The notes under the pieces: generated by a model
Told to the model about the DNA's origin: nothing
Databases searched by the model: none
What the model saw: only the letters and a program-made list of their open reading frames with translations
Translations under genes and position numbers: made by a program
Source: Cladochytrium replicatum
Lineage: Eukaryota; Chytridiomycota; Chytridiomycetes; Cladochytriales; Cladochytriaceae
Assembly: GCA_025526935.1 (NCBI GenBank)
Contig: JAHLKD010000011.1
Location: 663,142-727,141 of the forward strand
Reading direction: 5' to 3'
DNA: 64,000 nucleotides
In this document: piece after piece, positions 22,384 to 33,369 of the stretch
How positions within the stretch are numbered: position 1 is the stretch's first letter
Layout of the letters: every line of letters starts with the position of its first letter

Positions 22384-23060
22384 ACTGAAACACTATTTAG
22401 TAATCACAGCAATATTTACTTATTGGGAACAGTAGCTTAGTAATCAAGCCATACTGCTATATAAGAGTGTGCAACAATGATTGAATGTCATGTATGAGTC
22501 TGTTAAAAACCAAGGGCTTCTCTAGCAGCAGTAGGTCGTTTCTGCTGTGTTATAGCTAGCACAACAGCTCTACGCTCCATCTCTTGGCCCAGTTGAATAT
22601 GGGGTGATGATAAAAGCAAAACTCCCTCTGTTGCACACAAGCTCTGTGGCTAAACAAATCAAGGCTGGGATTGCCTAACCAGGAAGACTGTGGTGTGTGA
22701 GTGTTTGGTTTGTTCCACTGTCTGTTTTTATTTATACCTGTAGTGTGTGTGATGGTTTGTTCCACTGTCTCAAGGAACCAGCAACTCTCACGTGACAGTA
22801 AATATTCCCACATACACAAAAAAATAATAATGAGAAATATACAAAAGACTGGCCTATGCATAACCCCAACAACAGTACAACAAACTCTCAAGCCCAAGAG
22901 AAACGAAATTGCCAGAAATCCATGATTGAGTCACACATAATATAACGGAGTCTCAGATTTGATTCTACTCAATCACCTTAGAACAGCGTATACCCTACTC
23001 CAAATACACTGATTCACCACAGTACTCCACGCTCAAGAGCAAAATTTGACACAAACTAGA
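22384..23060 (+). mobile_element. LTR relic of a copia-type element, split by a nested insertion
   Basis: 22384-22500 and 22948-23060 are similar, in order, to the reverse complement of the copia LTR at about 37565-37345 (shared blocks include TAATCAAGCCATACTGCTAT and TCTACTCAATCACC). No internal domain is attached, so this is a solo LTR or fragment. The LTR is interrupted at 22500/22948 by the 447-base insertion listed separately. Confidence 0.7.
22501..22947. mobile_element. Nested 447-bp insertion flanked by GAGTC duplication (solo-LTR-like)
   Basis: The host LTR is interrupted by 447 bases starting TGTTAAAAACC. GAGTC occurs immediately before (22496-22500) and immediately after (22948-22952), which fits a 5-base target-site duplication. 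The segment shares the block ACTCTCAAGCCCAAGAGAAA (about 22886) with the LTR region near 37279, so it looks like a solo LTR from a related family. The right end is CATAATATAACG rather than the usual CA. Confidence 0.65.
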
Positions 23061-23995
23061 TTGGCTCAGATCGACCCATTTCGAAACAGATTGCCCAACA
23101 CCTCGTTCTGTGGTAGGGCAGTGGTCTCCTAACTTGACGACAACCTCAGCAATAGATGAGCTTCATAGAGGGAGGCTGCAAGCTCATGCATTCCAGCAGA
23201 TACATTTGGGGTCAAATTCCTCTTAGACATTTCAAGGAGTTTTTTGGCACCTCCCTAAAGGTCTGTGCAATGATTTGAGCAAGTTGGATGTGCATAGAAA
23301 GCTACCACCACACTCTCACATGGCTCACCTTCTGTGGGCACTAATGTTTTGAAACGTTACCCCACTGAAGGATATATGAGAGCAGTTGTCAGAGCAGATG
23401 AGAAGACATAACGGAAATGGGTATGGACATTTGTTGATCTTGTGACAGATTGTTTGGATAACTTGGGAAAACCTGATTTGCTAGGGCAACCCAGAACTCT
23501 AAAGTACTGGTTTCGCTGGATGTGTTTCTGCTTCACTGTCTTTCCATCAGGGCATGGAATCGGACGCCCAGTTGATGTCCCAGCCTTTGTCTTATGGGAC
23601 ATATTTTTTGAATCTGAGAGCCACATCCCTTCGATCGCAATGGTTCTTCCACAAATTCAAAGGTGGGACTGTAGTACATTTATTTGTGCATTTACACTAC
23701 CATCTGGGTTTAACAAAGGGAGGACATGTGGACAATAGCCTGAATTGAAACTCACAGGTTCCTGATTTGTAAGGTGTTGAGACCTGGAGAGAAGGGGAAA
23801 CCAACAAGGTTTACAGGGATCCCAACTCCTTTATATTTCCACTTCGCGATAATCCACTTGGACGGAGTAACAAGAAGATCATCAGTCGACACGAAACAGT
23901 CAATTCTTGGAGCAAGCAGTTTGGAGTGTTTGGACAGATCTTTCATCATTATCTGAGCCTTCACCGTAAATATTTCTTCCTTTGTGAACATTATT
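23030..23995 (-). pseudogene. Decayed coding sequence, unknown protein (right block)
   Basis: Minus-strand frame from 23991 reads MFTKEEIFTVKAQIMMKDLS and TPSKWIIAKWKYKGVGIPVN, breaks, then continues as CPHVLPLLNPDGSVNAQIN (before a stop near 23665) and as KTKAGTSTGRPIPCPDGKTV near 23560, to about 23360. Composition is protein-like across the breaks, but no family is recognised. The dense repeats around it make a transposon origin likely (inference). Confidence 0.4.
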
Positions 23996-24645
23996 CAGCT
24001 CAGTATGTTAAATGGCGAAGCCCATTCTCTTCCAAAAAGATAACTCAAATACCACCAAACGGGCCGAATAAAGGATTATTAAAAGTGCATTAGGGTAGGA
24101 ATGTTGGTTGTTTATTTTGCACACTCGACAATTCCCGCAAGCTCCAGGAAGCCAGGATAGATTCACAGCCTAAACCGACAAGACATACCTTATGCACCTG
24201 ACAAGAGCGTTGGTTTGGAACAGCATATTGGTAATAGGAACACGTTTAAAGTGGAAGATTTCGTTCATTCATTCTAGTACATCGATGTAAATAAGATTGT
24301 GTGTCAGTTGTTTATTACAGCACCCACAACATATAAATAATTAAACTGAAAGATATGATTTGATTTACACACTTCTGGCCATTCAGCTTTCGTCAACACA
24401 ACACCGAAAGTCCATCCACGCAGCGGCGGTGGCTTGGGACCAGTGCAGAAAATACCGACGAATCTCTTAGCGGAGGTAACGGGCAGAGAGTGCAGGAGCC
24501 ACAGAGACTGACTGATATGCACAGAAAAACACTGGAGAACACCGCACTGATCAATTCTGAAGATAACATGTATGTCGGAACGTGATTGTACGAGCATGGT
24601 GAGATCTCATCTTCATACTGCTGTTTCGTCTTGTAGATTGCAAAG
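23996..24645. other. Region upstream of CCT3, no confident gene
   Basis: A 97-codon minus frame (24597-24304) contains a plausible stretch (SAKRFVGIFCTGPKPPPLRG) and starts 48 bases from the CCT3 ATG, but it has no recognisable domain or partner exon. It could be a small divergent gene or chance. Confidence 0.3.
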
Positions 24646-26679
24646 ATGATGCAAGCACCTGTTATCGTGATGAGTAAGTAGCCGCTTCAATTTCGAGCGT
24701 GGTGTCCTCCCCAAGGACCTAATTTTGCGATTTTCCAGATATGGGGGAGCGAGAACAGGGCAGGAAGGCCCAGGTCTCAAACATTACCGCTGCAAAGGTA
24801 GGATCTCGCCTTAACTATATCTTACTCGTTGCGTGAACTTATCACATCGAATAATTCAGACGATTGCTGACATTATTCGAACGTGTCTGGGTCCTCGTGC
24901 CATGTTGAAGATGCTGTTGGATCCTATGGGCGGCATTGTCATGACGAATGATGGAAACGCTATTCTTCGCGAGGTCGAAGTTGCCCACCCCGCTGCAAAA
25001 TCGATGATCGAGCTTTCCCGAACACAGGATGAGGAAGTCGGTGATGGAACAACCAGTGTTATCATTCTTGGTACGAAATATCATAGAAACCTTGGAGCAA
25101 AAAAATTGTATTGATGTGCGATTTCCAGCCGGAGAGGTTCTGGCATCTGCACTGCCCTTCTTGGAACGGAACATCCACCCCATCACCATCATCGGTGCAT
25201 ATAAACGTGCGCTCGACGACGCTCTCAACGTTATCACTGATGTTTCGATCAACGTCAACACCACAGACCGTAAGGAGATGATGGGACTCATCGAGGCATC
25301 TATCGGAACAAAAATGGTGTCGACTTGGTCAGAGCTCATGTGCGGGCTCGCATACGACGCTGTCCGCACCGTTTCGATGGAGGTTGATGGCAAAAAGGAG
25401 ATCGACATCAAGCGCTATGCGCGTGTGGAAAAAGTCCCTGGAGGAGAGATTGAAGAGTGTAGAGTGTTGAAGGGTGTCATGGTCAACAAGGACGTTACGC
25501 ACCCGAAAATGAGGAGGAGAATAGAGAACCCCCGAATTGTGCTCCTGGATTGCCCATTAGAGTATAAGAAGGGCGAATCGCAAACCGCGATCGAAGTCAC
25601 AGATGAGGCGCACTGGGCAAGGATTCTGGAGATTGAGGAGGAGCAGATCAAGGAGCTCACAAATCACATTATTCGTGTGAAGCCGGACCTTGTATTCACT
25701 GAGAAAGGTGTAAGCGGTAAGTGCAAGGCAAAGATGCGATTTTCTTTTGTACCATTTTCTGACACGAACGATGTTAGACCTCGCACAGCACTACCTCTTA
25801 AAAGCGGGCATCACCGCCATCCGCCGTCTCCGTAAATCCGATAACAACCGCGTCGCGCGCGCGACCGGCGCCACGATCGTCAACCAAGTCGAGGACCTCA
25901 AAGACTCAGACGTCGGAACCCAATGTGGCCTTTTCGAAGTCCGAAAGATTGGCGACGAGTACTTTACCTTCCTGGAGGAGTGCAAGGAGCCCAAAGCGTG
26001 CACCATCCTCCTGCGCGGGCCGTCCAAAGACGTCCTGAACGAGGTCGAGCGGAACCTGCAGGACGCGATGGCGGTGGCGCGCAACGTCATGTTTGAGCCT
26101 AAGCTGTGCCCCGGCGGCGGTGCGACGGAGATGGCGTTGTCGGTGAAGCTTGCGGAGAAAGCGAGGGCTATTGAAGGCGTGGAGCAGTGGCCTTACAAGG
26201 CGCTTGCGCAGGCGTTTGAGATTATTCCGAGGACGTTAGTGCAGAACTGTGGAGCGAACGCGATCAAGACGCTGACGCAGCTGAGGGTACGTCTTGCTGC
26301 AGAAATGGGAGACCCTTTGGAGTTGAGAGAGTGCGTGTGTGAATTGTGTAGGCCAAGCACGCGCAGGGAGAGCACACGTGGGGCGTAAACGGGCTCACGG
26401 GCGCCATTGTCGACATGCGCGAGTACGGGATCTGGGAGGCGCACGCTGTAAAAGCGCAGACGATCAAGACTGCGATCGAATCTGCGTGCTTGCTTTTGCG
26501 TGTTGACGATATTGTCTCTGGAGTTTCAAAGAAGAAGGATGCTGGCGGCGGGGCGCCCATGGGAATGCAAGACCAGGAGGATGCCTTTGAGGTATGGTGG
26601 TGATATTTGGCCTGTGCTTATGGGCGGTGCACTGAAAGGTCTTTCTTTGATGTTTTTACAGGAGGGCGGTGAGCGTTGA
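24646..26679 (+). CDS. CCT3: T-complex protein 1 subunit gamma (CCT3)
   Basis: One of eight paralogous subunits of the cytosolic CCT/TRiC ring that folds actin and tubulin. The ATG at 24646 (or 24649) starts MMQAPVIVM; short introns follow at 24673 and 24798, and later ones near 25070, 25718, 26287, 26593. Spliced, it reads NMGEREQGRKAQVSNITAAK, TIADIIRTCLGPRAMLKML, MTNDGNAILREVEVAHPAAK and the ATPase motif EVGDGTTSVIILAGE. An apical domain with KRYARVEKVPGGEIEECRVL follows, then CPGGGATEMALS and NCGANAIKTLTQLR. The last exon, 26662-26679, codes EGGER and a stop. About 550 residues, full-length. The motif KMLLDPMGGI is typical of the gamma subunit. Confidence 0.93.
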
Positions 26680-27089
26680 AGGTCCCTTTTTGTCTCTTTT
26701 GTCTCGAGTTTGCTGTTTGGTATTTGAACTGCAATGAATATACTGACCAAGAAAATTGTGTGGTTGCTTCGTCCTTGCAGTGCCTGAGCCATTATCTATC
26801 ACTACCACTACCGACACAGCATAATTCCGAACCAGAAATTGATAAAACCACTGGGGCCTTTCGGATGTGTTTATATTGAAGTCATTTATGAACTCGGATA
26901 GTTCGACGCATCTGTTCAACTCGGAGTCGAGACAGGATGGGTTGCGTCCCGTGCACCTCAAGCCCTGCATCTGCAACTCTGTTTCCCACCAACAGTCTGA
27001 TCCTCGATCGTTGCTGTGTCAGTTGCGGGTCGTAAACTTCGCAGTAACGCCGGGAGCGTACCCACTTCGGACTTGTGACTTCGCTTTCG

Positions 27090-27670
27090 CGAATGCTATT
27101 GGCACCGATGGCTTCGCATGATCCGAGAACGAGGGTGCCGTTTTGGAGGATGGAGGTGTGGTGGAGGTGGATGGTGTCGATGGAATGGTTGACTAGGGTC
27201 TTCGCGAAAGCGGGAGTGAACTCGAAGAACTCTTTGGTGTCGATTATGGTGACGTGAAAATCACGCACTGTATGTAAAGTCATCGCACACGTAACGCCCG
27301 CAAATCCGCCTCCGATCACAAATACGTGCCGCTTGTAGGGCATATTCTGGATCTTTCGCTGAAAGCATGAGCGTTAGTCCTAAGAAATGAAACGATGCGC
27401 ATCACGTACGACTGTCGTACACGATTGATATACGTGTTGAACGCCCGAACCAGAGGGTGCTGTAGTTGGGTAAATAAGTTACAAACTCATCAAGTTCATC
27501 CAGCCAACGCAAACAAGCACCATCAAGATCGAAAATTCCTTCGTTACAGGTTCCATAGAATCAATCACGTCCCTCAATGTCGCCAACCTCCTACCTCTGT
27601 CCCTGCCTGCATCCCATGTTCACGCTCCACCTCACCCCATCTGGCAAATTCAGCTCCACTGCTAAGAATA
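27090..27670 (-). pseudogene. Relic copy of the RGS / FAD-oxidoreductase junction
   Basis: Minus-strand segmental copy of 29950-30560. From 27670 it keeps the end of the RGS exon (VELNLPDG-like, then NLRDVIDSMEPVTKEFSILM), an intron remnant, HPLVRAFNTYINRVRQS, a second intron remnant with GTACGT and TTTCAG, and the start of the oxidoreductase, MPYKRHVFVIGGGFAGVTCA. The similarity breaks off after GSCEAIGANSI near 27094. Against the intact gene, one base is missing between the acceptor and MPYKRH and the RGS part carries deletions, so the copy is dead. The introns being kept shows DNA-level duplication. Confidence 0.85.
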
Positions 27671-28641
27671 AAGGGGGAAGTTATGCTTTATGCAACCCTA
27701 TTTTGTTAAGCTCCACACGCACTGCATTTTGACACCACTCCCATCTCTTTAGTGGAATTGACTTCCTTGGTGATGAACTTTCGCACTTCCTAGTGCTTTT
27801 TCTTCCTATCCATGACCCATCTTTGTTTTAGTGACAGCTTGCAATTGATGTTTTCTATTCACTTCTCTTGCAGTTGAAAACGTTATCTTGTTCTGGTTTT
27901 TATCTCTAGATCTTGCTTAAGCATTTTTCTTTTCTTACGGCATTCATTTTTTTTATCATTATGCTTAGTCATCACCATTCTTTCACGTCGTGCACAAAGT
28001 TATGTTTTTGTCGGTCGCTTTCATCCCTAAAACTCAGCAAAGCGGCCGGCCATTTGATCCCCTTCACCTGTACATCATCACACCGGCTTTCTCTTGCCCA
28101 CTTGCTTAGTGGTAACTTTAAACACAAATTTCCTCTTTTGTACTCATTATTTCATTACTTCTTTTGTTTCTCTTTTCTGCCTTGCACGATCTTCTATCTG
28201 CGTAAGTTGCAAGATAAAGAATGTTAGCCATTGATTGATATTCCTTCTGTGGGATTTGAGACTTGTTTCGATTATGTAGGGCACTTGACTTTTGTGCTGC
28301 TTTTCGATTTCGTTGGAGAAATATGACATCCATCAAAGCCAAAACGTGGTGTGTTGGATCTGTACTGATTGCATACTTAGTGCATAAAAATACCAAAATT
28401 GTGCAAGGTTAACACATAAAGTGATCGAAGATGCTCAATTGAGAGTCGCAAAAAAATAACATTGTTGAACGTCTTTGAAAAGAAATAATGGTTTGGAGTC
28501 GGTACGGTACATTTAACCTGTAGTCATGTCATTGCCAACATAGCGAAACAAAGTAAACTGTTGAATTTACAGGGGGTTTGTGGAAGTTGAGCTAAATATA
28601 TAGGGACATAAACTACTTAGTAAGCGATACGTTCTAAATGT
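27671..28641. other. Gene-free AT-rich stretch
   Basis: T-rich on the plus strand between 27780 and 28200, with no frame of credible composition and no repeat partner in the window. Confidence 0.4.
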
Positions 28642-30231
28642 TCAACCAGTCTTCATTCGTCCGAAGATGAAAGGGAACGGAAGGTGGTTCTTCAACCTAT
28701 TCATAAAGTCCTCTTCGGCTTTGTTCTTCATCTTCAAGAAAAATGGCCCGCACCTCACGATACTTCTGTTGAATATCGCAATGGCTATTGGGATAAGGGT
28801 TAATGAACTTGCTGCAGTGATGCAAGTTAACTCTCTCAATTTACCTTCCTTATTACCCAGACTGATCAACTGGATTACGGGTGTGGTGTTGGGTTTAGGG
28901 TAACCTCCCGTTCCTTGGAACACCGGTTTTTTCCCCGCCTCGACTCTCTGAATGTTTTTTGCGGTGTTGATCCCTTCCATGCACGATCCCTGATTGTGAT
29001 AAATGTTCAGTCGTGAAACAGGAAAAAGTTCAAGATTGTGTTAATGGATACCCAGAACGTTTTCTCCTCGTCGACATCCACGACGTCTCCGACTGCAAAG
29101 ATATTCCTGAGCCCGACGACCTGCATGCTCCCCTCGACGCGTATGTACCCCTCCACATCCACGCATCTCGCCATGCTCTCGGCCATGGCGGCGGAGTTGG
29201 GTCGCGGGCCTGTGGCGATGTAGACTTTGTCGACTAGGATGCGGTGGCGGGAGTCCGTGAGGATTAAGTAGCGCGTACGGTTTGCGCGGGAGTTGGAGTA
29301 GCGGGTTGGGTCTGTGGTCGATGACGGGGGTCGTGGGGTTGTCCGGGCTGTGGAGGGCGGGGAGGGTTGAGGTGGGTTGTATTCGTTGGGTTGGCGGAGG
29401 ATCTGGGCGAGCCAGTCGGTGTCAGTTGGTTGTGAGGAGAGCGGGGATACAGTTTCGAAGTCCGGGTCAGCGTCTTCGGTGGATCCGAAGAGGTCGAACT
29501 CGGAGCGGAGGGAGGTGTTGCTGGATCGCGCGGTGGATCTTGCGCGACGTGTTCCGCCGATGCCTTCGGAGAGGAGGACGGCGCCGCCTGAGGACATGGC
29601 GGTGACGGTTGCGACGCGGGTGTTGAAGATGACTTTGACGCCCATGTCTTTGAGCCTTTTGAGGGCGATGTCGTGGGCTTTGGGGTGGTTTCGACGGAGG
29701 AGGGACGCGCCTGATTCGACCAGGGTGATGGCCTTGCGGGAGCGGTCGGGGAAGTGCGTTGCGATCTCGGCGGCGATTTCGACACCGACGAGGCCTCCGC
29801 CGGCGACGAGGACGGAGGTTGCGTCTTTGAGCTCGGCGTATTCGTGGGAGAGCTGTTTGATGCGGAAAGCGTGCGATGCGCCGCGGGACTTGATTTCGTT
29901 GCCGTAGGAGGAGCCGGTTGCGATGACGAGATAGTGGAAGCCGAGGACGCGGGAGTTGACACGGATGCTATTGGCACCGATGGCGTCGCATGATCCGAGA
30001 AGGAAGGTGCCATTTTGGAGGATATCGGTGTGGTGGAGGCGGATGGTGTCGATGGAAGGGTTGACCAAGGTCTTGGCGAAAGCGGGAGTGAACTCGAAGA
30101 ACTCTTTGGTGTCGATCAGGGTAACGTGGAAGTCAGGAACAGTGTCCAGCGTCATCGCGCATGTCACGCCAGCGAATCCACCCCCGACCACGATTACGTG
30201 ACGCTTGTAAGGCATATGCTGGATTTGTTCA
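28642..30231 (-). CDS. AIF/FSP1-like FAD oxidoreductase, apparently the C-terminal half of an RGS fusion
   Basis: Starts at an acceptor (30231) or, if separate, at the ATG at 30215 (MPYKRHVIVVGGGFAGVTCA). FAD dinucleotide fold GGGFAG, then FHYLVIATGSSYG, the second (NAD(P)H) fold VLVAGGGLVGVEIAAEI and the FAD-tail motif NIFAVGDVVDVDEE are present, as in AIFM2/FSP1 (NAD(P)H:quinone oxidoreductase) and AIF-like proteins. A disordered insert of about 100 residues rich in Ser, Thr and Pro (near 29540-29270) sits before VDKVYIATGPRPN. Two more exons (28986 down to 28881, and 28819 to 28642) code GTGGYPKPNTTPVIQLISLG and end FIFGRMKTG. No signal or membrane segment is seen. The upstream RGS exon splices into it in frame. 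Confidence 0.85.
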
Positions 30232-30289
30232 CTGAGAGGCGGAGCGTCATAAGTTTTGAAGGTTTGCACGAATTCTGAACAACACTTAC

Positions 30290-32277
30290 GACTGGAGGAC
30301 ACGATCGATCGACGCATTGAAAGCCCGAACTAAAGGTTGCTGCAATTGGATTAATTAGAAAAACAAGTTTCCAATAAATCAAACCAACATTACCATCAGA
30401 ATTGAAATCTCCTTTGTCACTGGTGCCAGAGTATCGATCACGTCCCTCAAATTGACCAACCTCCTCCCCCCGTCCCTTCCTGCATCCCACACCCTCCACA
30501 TTACCGCCTCATTCACACTCCTTCGCAATCCACCGGCCAAATTCAACTCCATGGGGCTCCCGTCCAACAAAAACTTTGCCTGGATATCAAGTAAGCCGTC
30601 GCACAGCAAATCTGAAAGCATCTCCGGCGCAAGGTAGTCCTCCACGCGGGCGTGCGACTCTGCCAGGAGTTTGAGCGCGAGGAGGTACTCTAGGTTCTCT
30701 TCGGCTGTTGTAGCCGAGACGAGCATGCGGAAATAGCGTAGCATGGGGGGTGAAGCGACGATGGATTTGAGGTCAAAGCTGCGGAGGGGTTGCGAGCGCG
30801 ACGAGTTTGATTCGGTGGAGTGGAAAGTTCGGGCGGGTTCGACGGGTTGGTAATATGAGTGGGCCATGTTTCGATGGTGCTGGGAAGAAAATTGGGCTGG
30901 GTTTGGCACGGATTGTGGGGAGGGTATGTACAAGCCTAGCCTGGTTGAGGTGGAAGGATCTGTGTGGATTTGTGGGTAATTGAAGGATATGGCCCGGGAT
31001 GAGGTCGGACTGTTTTTGTGCTGATCTGCGCCGGATGAGTTTGAGGATGAGTGGGAAGTGGAAGGATCGGAGCGAGATGAGTTGGACGGTGCAGTACGTA
31101 GGGCTTCGGCTGCTGCGGCGGCCTCGATCAGGGGGTTGTTTGACACGTCCGGAAGAGACTTGGAACGATGGAGCTTTGAGGAATTTTTCGAGAAGAATGC
31201 ACTTCGCTAGGTGATAAGGCATCAGAATTTGGCTGCAGAGAGACAGTTGGGAATTTGGGATACCTTGGTCGATGCACCAGATGAGCCATCTTTGGACAGC
31301 AAAGTTGGATACTTCACAGATTGCTGCGGTGTGGTCGGGGTTCGCGGCGAGGATATCTCTTCGAGTCCCATATCGTCAAAGTTGTCCTTGTACTGGTTTG
31401 GAGATGGTCGAGGTTGGTTGTCGAAAGAACCAAACATCCGAGCACTATGTTCCGGGAGTGAGCTCTGACTTCCCGGGACGCTCGCTCCGTGTGCATAGGG
31501 ATCGTTTTGGGCCGGATATTGGTGAGAGTCGAACTGATGTTGCTGGATGGTAAAGTTGTTCGACGATGCGTAGCGACGCAGGTCCTGATCGTAGCTTGAA
31601 GGGTTCTCAGTCCTAGGGGCACGCGTATTCATGCTCCCAGAGGGGCCAGATTGCTCATATTGACTTTCACTACCACCCCCCGCATGTTCGTAGTAATCAT
31701 GAATCAACGAAGAATACGCAACCTGTTGCTTTGGATCAATGAATCTCGCGTCGTACATGGGTAAGCTTCGAGACTGAGCCGACGATGGCGTGCTGGTCCC
31801 ATCGGGGTACCCCTGCAGCTGACTGTAATAATAGTACATGTTGACATCCACATCTAGTCGGTTGGGCAGACTCCGGCCAAAGTAGTTGTCGTATTCCTCC
31901 ATTGGAGAAGGAGGGATGTTAGAAGCATCGGAGATCGACTGAAGTGTCGCGGACAATGGATTAACGGCGGTTCCAGACGAATTTCCGGTCGATGGTCCAA
32001 AATATGTCGAATTCGCAGTTGGTGTAGGAGGTCGCGGTCGCAGGCTCTGGGGTTCTACAGTTTGGGCAGGAGATGAGAATGAGCGGAATGGGTAGGAAGG
32101 GATGTCTGAGGAGTTTATTCGCGAACGAAAGTCGCTCTTGGGCAATGGTCGGGATTGAGGTGGCCCCTTTGTATCCTTTGAGTGGGCGTGCTGGGCATTC
32201 TGGAGATGTTGTTCTGAGCGGAGTGCGCGGTTGCGGTTGTAATTGCGGTGGTCCACAACGCCGTCGTCGTTGTTCAT
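30290..32277 (-). CDS. RGS-domain protein, apparently the N-terminal half of the fusion
   Basis: The ATG at 32277 starts a long disordered region (Ser, Pro, Gln, Tyr-rich; about 340 residues), spliced at 31265 to RSAFFSKNSSKLHRSKSLPD and on to an RGS domain (MLRYFRMLVSATTAEENLEY, then LLDIQAKFLLDGSPMELNLA and NLRDVIDTLAPVTKEISILM). Intron 30393-30340 (54 bases) leads to a 50-base exon, QQPLVRAFNASIDRVLQ plus two bases, which fits the last RGS helix. RGS domains speed GTP hydrolysis by G-alpha. Reading through gives a stop right after LQS; splicing 30289-30232 (58 bases, GTAAGT..CTCAG) instead joins in frame to the FAD oxidoreductase. The dead copy at 27.1-27.7 kb keeps the same splice signals and lacks that stop, which favours a single fused gene of about 1,050 residues. 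Confidence 0.78.
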
Positions 32278-33369
32278 TTCTCAGTAACAACAGAAAAGAA
32301 AAAAAAGGGGTTGTGTCCGATGCGAAAGAACAGGACCAACGAATGTGGAGGGCTGTAAAATTTATATTAGGACAATGCAGATCAGGTATCCCACGGACAC
32401 TCTCAACCGCGGATTTGGTGCACGCCCACACAGACGGGTGGGTGGCTTCAAAGGGTGGGTTGCGGATCACTTGAACGGAAGCCGCACGTCATACACTTCT
32501 TCATATCCGAAGATTGCGATGTGGACACTACGCATCATCAACGAATCAATTGTGGGTCCCGTCTCTACAGGGCAGCAATATGCTAAACTCTCCTGAACAA
32601 GCTTTCACATTTAGCCTCATCTTGTTGGTTGCACAACAGCGCCAACTACCTGTCACTGGTGCCACTCACACGTGCTGCATCCCGCTACCTATCCACAAAT
32701 GGGCAGTTCCCCATGCAAACAACAGGCTGCTGCTGCTCTTACGACCTCATATGTTCACAATGCAGCCCACGCTGCTGCAGCTGCATCTCTCCCTCAACGA
32801 ACTTCTTTGACACCTGCCAAATGTTCTTCTTATTGTCAGCAATTCTGATGGACGTCGTGTAAATCAAATCCATGGCCATAAGCTGAACTCTAACCGTGAG
32901 CAGAAAGTACACGAAATTCGATCAAACTTATCAAGGCAATCAGCACCTGTCCACATCTCGGTTGGAAATGAAATCGACACAATTCCAGGCAACAGGGCCA
33001 ACACCCGATCTCCCCCACCTCCTGCTGTCTTCGGCACCGCTTCAGCACAATGTAATATGTGAAATTTTGAATTTGGGGTTTTGACAACAACTGAAGAAGA
33101 CAATATTGAGCCACGATGTCAGAAGTTCGAGTTGGAGCCACTCGCCTCTTCGCACCCAGAAAAGGTGGCAGAATCCTGATCCGTCATTAAACAGACGGAT
33201 CCTGTTTCTGTTCGCACTCCCTGATATCATACCATCCCCGTAAGGCTTAATGACGTGTCTCGTTTTCGTTCATCGATCCTTGCCATATATAGCTATATGA
33301 CATGGCTCTCCTCAGCACGTCCACAAAAACCAACCCTCCCTCATCTTCCCACGCTGTTTCCCTACCTGA
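32278..33369. promoter_or_regulatory. Divergent intergenic region, RGS gene / GT2 synthase
   Basis: About 1.1 kb between divergent starts. Short frames on both strands show no domain. CT-rich and CATC/CTGC-rich tracts lie around 32620-32830. No specific element is recognised. Confidence 0.35.

Noticed and set aside
29264-30013. 249-codon alternate minus frame inside the FAD oxidoreductase
   Set aside because: Ser/Pro/Thr low-complexity product of a +1 frame of a GC-rich exon; the real frame carries the FAD motifs.
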